Made by a program: the position numbers and the translations under genes. The notes under the pieces are model-generated. The model did no database searches, was not told where the DNA came from, and worked only from the letters and a program-made list of their open reading frames with translations. Shown in pieces: positions 6,311 to 7,799 of a stretch of DNA of 7,799 bases. Origin of the DNA: an uncultured Acetatifactor sp. (GTDB lineage Bacteria > Bacillota > Clostridia > Lachnospirales > Lachnospiraceae); NCBI GenBank assembly GCA_947631715.1, contig CANRMK010000107.1, forward strand, positions 1 through 7,799, written 5' to 3'. The first letter of the stretch is position 1; every line of letters starts with the position of its first letter.

Positions 6311-7270
6311 ATGAATACGATCATTATTGACGGCTTATCGTTTGCATTGCCGCTGTTCGTCATGGCCATCGGCGGCATCTACTGTGAGAAATCCGGCGTC
6401 ACCATGCTGGCCGTGGAGGGGCTTCAGGGCTTCGGGGCTTTTGCGGGAGCCCTGGCGGCGGTGCTTGTGGCGGGAGGCTTTCCCGGGAATTCGCCCGTGC
6501 CCTTTTATATCGCCATGCTGTTCGCGGCGGCGGGAGGCGCCGTTTTCGCGCTGCTGCATGCGCTCCTGTGCCTGAAGTTCAGGGCGAATCAGGTGATCAG
6601 CGGCGTGGTGGTGAACATTATGGCCATGGCCATGACTGCCTACCTGACAAAGCTTTTGAACCGTCTGATCTTCGGAGCTGCCTCGGACAAGTTCGTGCTG
6701 ACGGTGTCCTCCAGGATCACAGTGCCGGGAATCTCAAAGATACCGGTGCTGGGAGCGGTGTTCACCAATGTGTATCCCTTTGAGATCGTGATCGTGCTGG
6801 TGGCATTTGTGGCCTGGTTCGTTATGTACAAGACCCGCTTCGGTATGCATCTGAGGGCCTGCGGTGACAATCCCCATGCGGTGGACGCGGCCGGACGTCA
6901 GGTGAACCGGATCCGCCTGGCGGCCATTTTGATCTGCGGGGCCCTTTCGGGACTGGGAGGCATCTGCTTTGCTTACTCTATCTCCGCCAATTTTTCCTCC
7001 AGTATCTATGTGGGATACGGATATCTGGCCATTGCGGCGCTGATCTTCGGTAACTGGCGGATCCTGCCTACCCTTGGGGCATGTCTGCTGTTCGGCTTCG
7101 CCCGCTCCGGCGGCTACCGGCTGGTGCAGGTGTTAAAGATGCCCAGCAGCTATCAGGATCTTGTGATGATCCTGCCCTATGTGGTGACACTTCTGCTTCT
7201 GGTGTTCTTCTCCAAACAGAACGGTTCGCCGAAAGCCCTGGGGGAGATCTACGACAAGGGAGCCAGGTAA
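6311..7270 (+). CDS. Nucleoside-type ABC importer permease 2 (BPD_transp_2, NupQ-like)
   Basis: A 319-aa membrane permease, the shorter partner of the preceding one and of usual length for this subfamily. Marks in order: EKSGVTMLAVEGLQ (26-39), RANQVISGVVVNIMA (91-105), the coupling region TRFGMHLRACGDNPHAVDAAG (175-195, written here as its ends TRFGMH and DAAG) and GYGYLAIAALIFGNW (235-249). The characteristic C-terminal ending is KALGEIYDKG. ATG directly follows the TAG of permease 1 and is preceded by GGAGGAG, so the three genes are almost certainly co-translated. No hairpin terminator follows immediately. Transcripts may run into the tRNA gene and stop at its terminator. Confidence 0.92.
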   Translation: MNTIIIDGLSFALPLFVMAIGGIYCEKSGVTMLAVEGLQGFGAFAGALAAVLVAGGFPGNSPVPFYIAMLFAAAGGAVFALLHALLCLKFRANQVISGVVVNIMAMAMTAYLTKLLNRLIFGAASDKFVLTVSSRITVPGISKIPVLGAVFTNVYPFEIVIVLVAFVAWFVMYKTRFGMHLRACGDNPHAVDAAGRQVNRIRLAAILICGALSGLGGICFAYSISANFSSSIYVGYGYLAIAALIFGNWRILPTLGACLLFGFARSGGYRLVQVLKMPSSYQDLVMILPYVVTLLLLVFFSKQNGSPKALGEIYDKGAR

Positions 7271-7302
7271 GTCTGCCGGTACAAACAATTTTAAAAAAAC
7301 AG

Positions 7303-7331
7303 TTGAAATAATTCCCTTGAGCATTTATAAT
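7303..7331 (+). promoter_or_regulatory. Promoter of the tRNA-Thr gene
   Basis: TTGAAA (7303-7308) and a perfect TATAAT (7326-7331) are separated by 17 bases in an AT-rich gap. The predicted transcript starts near 7338, about 27 bases before the tRNA. This is the strongest promoter match in the window. Confidence 0.8.
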
Positions 7332-7364
7332 ACTTTTTAGTTGTGCATCTGGCATAACTAAGAC

Positions 7365-7437
7365 GCTGAAATAGCTCAGTTGGTAGAGCACTTCACTCGT
7401 AATGAAGGGGTCGTGGGTTCGAGTCCCATTTTCAGCT
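7365..7437 (+). tRNA. tRNA-Thr (anticodon CGT, reads ACG)
   Basis: A complete cloverleaf can be drawn. The acceptor is GCTGAAA (7365-7371) with TTTCAGC (7430-7436), the D stem GCTC/GAGC and the anticodon stem CTTCA/TGAAG. The loop CTCGTAA holds CGT at 7398-7400. The T arm is GTGGG-TTCGAGT-CCCAT with one G-T pair, and the discriminator is T at 7437. The CCA end is not encoded. A CGT anticodon corresponds to threonine. Confidence 0.96.
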
Positions 7438-7444
7438 TCCACGA

Positions 7445-7477
7445 AACCTGCGGGTGCATACCTGCAGGTTTTCTTCT
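7445..7477 (+). terminator. Rho-independent terminator of the tRNA-Thr transcript
   Basis: An 11-bp stem (AACCTGCGGGT 7445-7455 with ACCTGCAGGTT 7460-7470, one G-T wobble) has the loop GCAT and is followed by TTCTTCT. It starts eight bases after the tRNA. Confidence 0.88.
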
Positions 7478-7490
7478 CGCAAGGGCCAGG

Positions 7491-7547
7491 TACCCCGCGG
7501 CGTTGCTGCGCATCAGGATTGATGCCCCGTCAGCTTGCTGCGGGGTA
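7491..7547. other. Compound palindrome between the tRNA terminator and the repeat array
   Basis: An outer 8-bp stem TACCCCGC (7491-7498) with GCGGGGTA (7540-7547) encloses a perfect 6-bp hairpin GCATCA-GGAT-TGATGC (7510-7525). A small hairpin CAGC-TT-GCTG (7531-7540) shares one base with the outer stem. No U-rich tail follows that would make it a good terminator, and no reading frame through it looks like a gene. It may be an interspersed REP-like element or a processed RNA structure. Confidence 0.45.
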
Positions 7548-7567
7548 TTTGGCTTATTCATGTTTTC

Positions 7568-7651
7568 ATGTTATTGATCGATGTGCGCTGGAGCGCACAG
7601 GGGCATAAGTTTGAAAGTAAACCTTCAAATTCCGATTGGTATGCGTGCTGA
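7568..7651 (+). CDS. Micro-ORF a of the array (27 codons)
   Basis: ATG 7568 to TGA 7649-7651 encodes MLLIDVRWSAQ, then GHKFESKPSNSDWYAC. The second half matches the end of micro-ORF c (YKFESKLSNFD), so the frame is shared across units. No clear ribosome site precedes the ATG. Its 3' half is read in another frame by micro-ORF b. It could simply be the remnant of a preceding unit. Confidence 0.15.
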   Translation: MLLIDVRWSAQGHKFESKPSNSDWYAC

Positions 7652-7682
7652 AGCACGCAAGGGGTATAAGTGTGAAAATTAA
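7611..7682 (+). CDS. Micro-ORF b of the array (23 codons)
   Basis: TTG 7611, preceded at 7 bases by AGGGG (7599-7603), opens LKVNLQIPIGMRAE followed by ARKGYKCEN and TAA. The start codon lies in the 5' arm of the AT-rich hairpin 7610-7629. It overlaps the start of micro-ORF c by 11 bases, so the order of frames allows ribosomes to pass from unit to unit. Protein expression is unproven. Confidence 0.25.
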   Translation: MKVNLQIPIGMRAEARKGYKCEN

Positions 7683-7797
7683 AATTTTCAATCGCGAGAT
7701 CTGTGTCCGCGCACTGCTTGAAACAAACTCGTTATGCGCAAAGATCAGCGCGGAAATGAGGTATAAGTTTGAAAGTAAACTTTCAAATTTTGATTAG
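7672..7797 (+). CDS. Micro-ORF c of the array (41 codons), homologue of the leader upstream of the lipoprotein
   Basis: GTG 7672, preceded at 7 bases by AGGGG (7660-7664), encodes VKIKIFNREICV, RALLETNSLCAK, ISAEMRYKFESK and LSNFD, then TAG. The peptide is basic with two Cys. It matches the TTG-started frame at 2695 over 34 residues, with silent or mostly conservative changes, and this is the main argument that it might be translated. The start codon sits beside or within the AT hairpin 7673-7690. It overlaps the next unit's TTG (7769) by 29 bases. Confidence 0.3.
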   Translation: MKIKIFNREICVRALLETNSLCAKISAEMRYKFESKLSNFD

Positions 7798-7799
7798 TA
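7769..7799 (+). CDS. Micro-ORF d of the array, cut by the window end
   Basis: TTG 7769, preceded at 7 bases by GAGG (7758-7761), opens LKVNFQILIS. This matches the start of micro-ORF b (LKVNLQIPIG). The start codon lies inside the perfect hairpin TTTGAAAG-TAAA-CTTTCAAA (7768-7787). The rest of the frame lies beyond the window. Confidence 0.25.
   Translation, partial: MKVNFQILIS

Larger units (their letters stand above)
7582..7799 (+). repeat. Head-to-tail array of SD-to-SD hairpin units (continues past the window end)
   Basis: Three joints of the form RGGGGYATAAG or GAGGTATAAG occur at 7600, 7661 and 7758. Each is followed directly by an AT-rich hairpin: 7610-7629, 7673-7690 and 7768-7787. 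GC-rich hairpins precede the joints: TGTGCGCT-GG-AGCGCACA (7582-7599), TGCGTGCT-GA-AGCACGCA (7642-7659) and TCCGCGC/GCGCGGA (7706-7712/7748-7754). The linker ATTCCGATTGGTA recurs as TTTTGATTAGTA at the right edge, which shows another unit is starting. The unit 7660-7763 is the second copy of the element upstream of the lipoprotein. Confidence 0.8.

Noticed and set aside
7582..7799. CRISPR array
   Set aside because: Units are unequal in length (about 60 and 98 bases), repeats consist of hairpins plus ribosome-like sites instead of a constant direct repeat with unique spacers, and no cas gene is present.
7365..7799. tRNA gene as an attachment site of an integrated element
   Set aside because: No second copy of the tRNA 3' end and no integrase gene are visible. 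The repeats after the tRNA have a different character. Sequence beyond the right edge would be needed to reconsider.

Overview
The window looks like chromosomal DNA of a gut Firmicute, most likely a Lachnospiraceae-type clostridium. The grounds are strong GGAGG-type ribosome sites, frequent AGA/AGG codons, TTG/GTG starts, a Gram-positive lipoprotein, a BMP/NupOPQ-type nucleoside ABC importer and a clostridial-style tRNA. Genus and species cannot be fixed from sequence alone. All convincing genes are on the + strand.

Left part (1-2684, visibly more AT-rich than the rest): the 3' part of a polytopic GT-C/family-39-like glycosyltransferase is present at the left edge. A complete second copy follows at 976-2625. 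The last 230 codons plus 59 bp of 3' flank are duplicated, with 16 differences in 750 bp and an identical core of 323 bp. The two copies diverge exactly at a GAGGAG ribosome-site-like hexamer. After it, copy 1 runs into an orphan reading-frame fragment (747-893) and copy 2 runs into a small repeat element.

Middle (2681-3468): a repeat of about 105 bp runs from one Shine-Dalgarno (SD) site to the next and encodes a possible TTG-started leader peptide. It leads straight into a 209-aa lipoprotein of unknown function, and its distal end supplies that gene's ribosome site. A strong intrinsic terminator follows. A good sigma-A-like promoter overlaps this terminator and probably drives the next operon.

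Right part (3582-7270): a tightly packed three-gene ABC importer operon (double-ATPase subunit, two BPD_transp_2 permeases) of the nucleoside (BMP/NupOPQ) type. No substrate-binding BMP lipoprotein is visible in the window. A tRNA-Thr(CGT) with its own promoter and terminator follows.

Right edge (7489-7799): a compound palindrome, then a head-to-tail array of small SD-to-SD units. Each unit puts a TTG/GTG start codon in or beside an AT-rich hairpin, followed by a GC-rich hairpin. One unit is about 94% identical to the leader upstream of the lipoprotein. The overlapping micro-ORFs and the start-codon-for-start-codon correspondence with the lipoprotein gene are the most unusual signal in the window. 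Whether these units act as peptides, RNA structures, mobile leaders or inert repeats is open.
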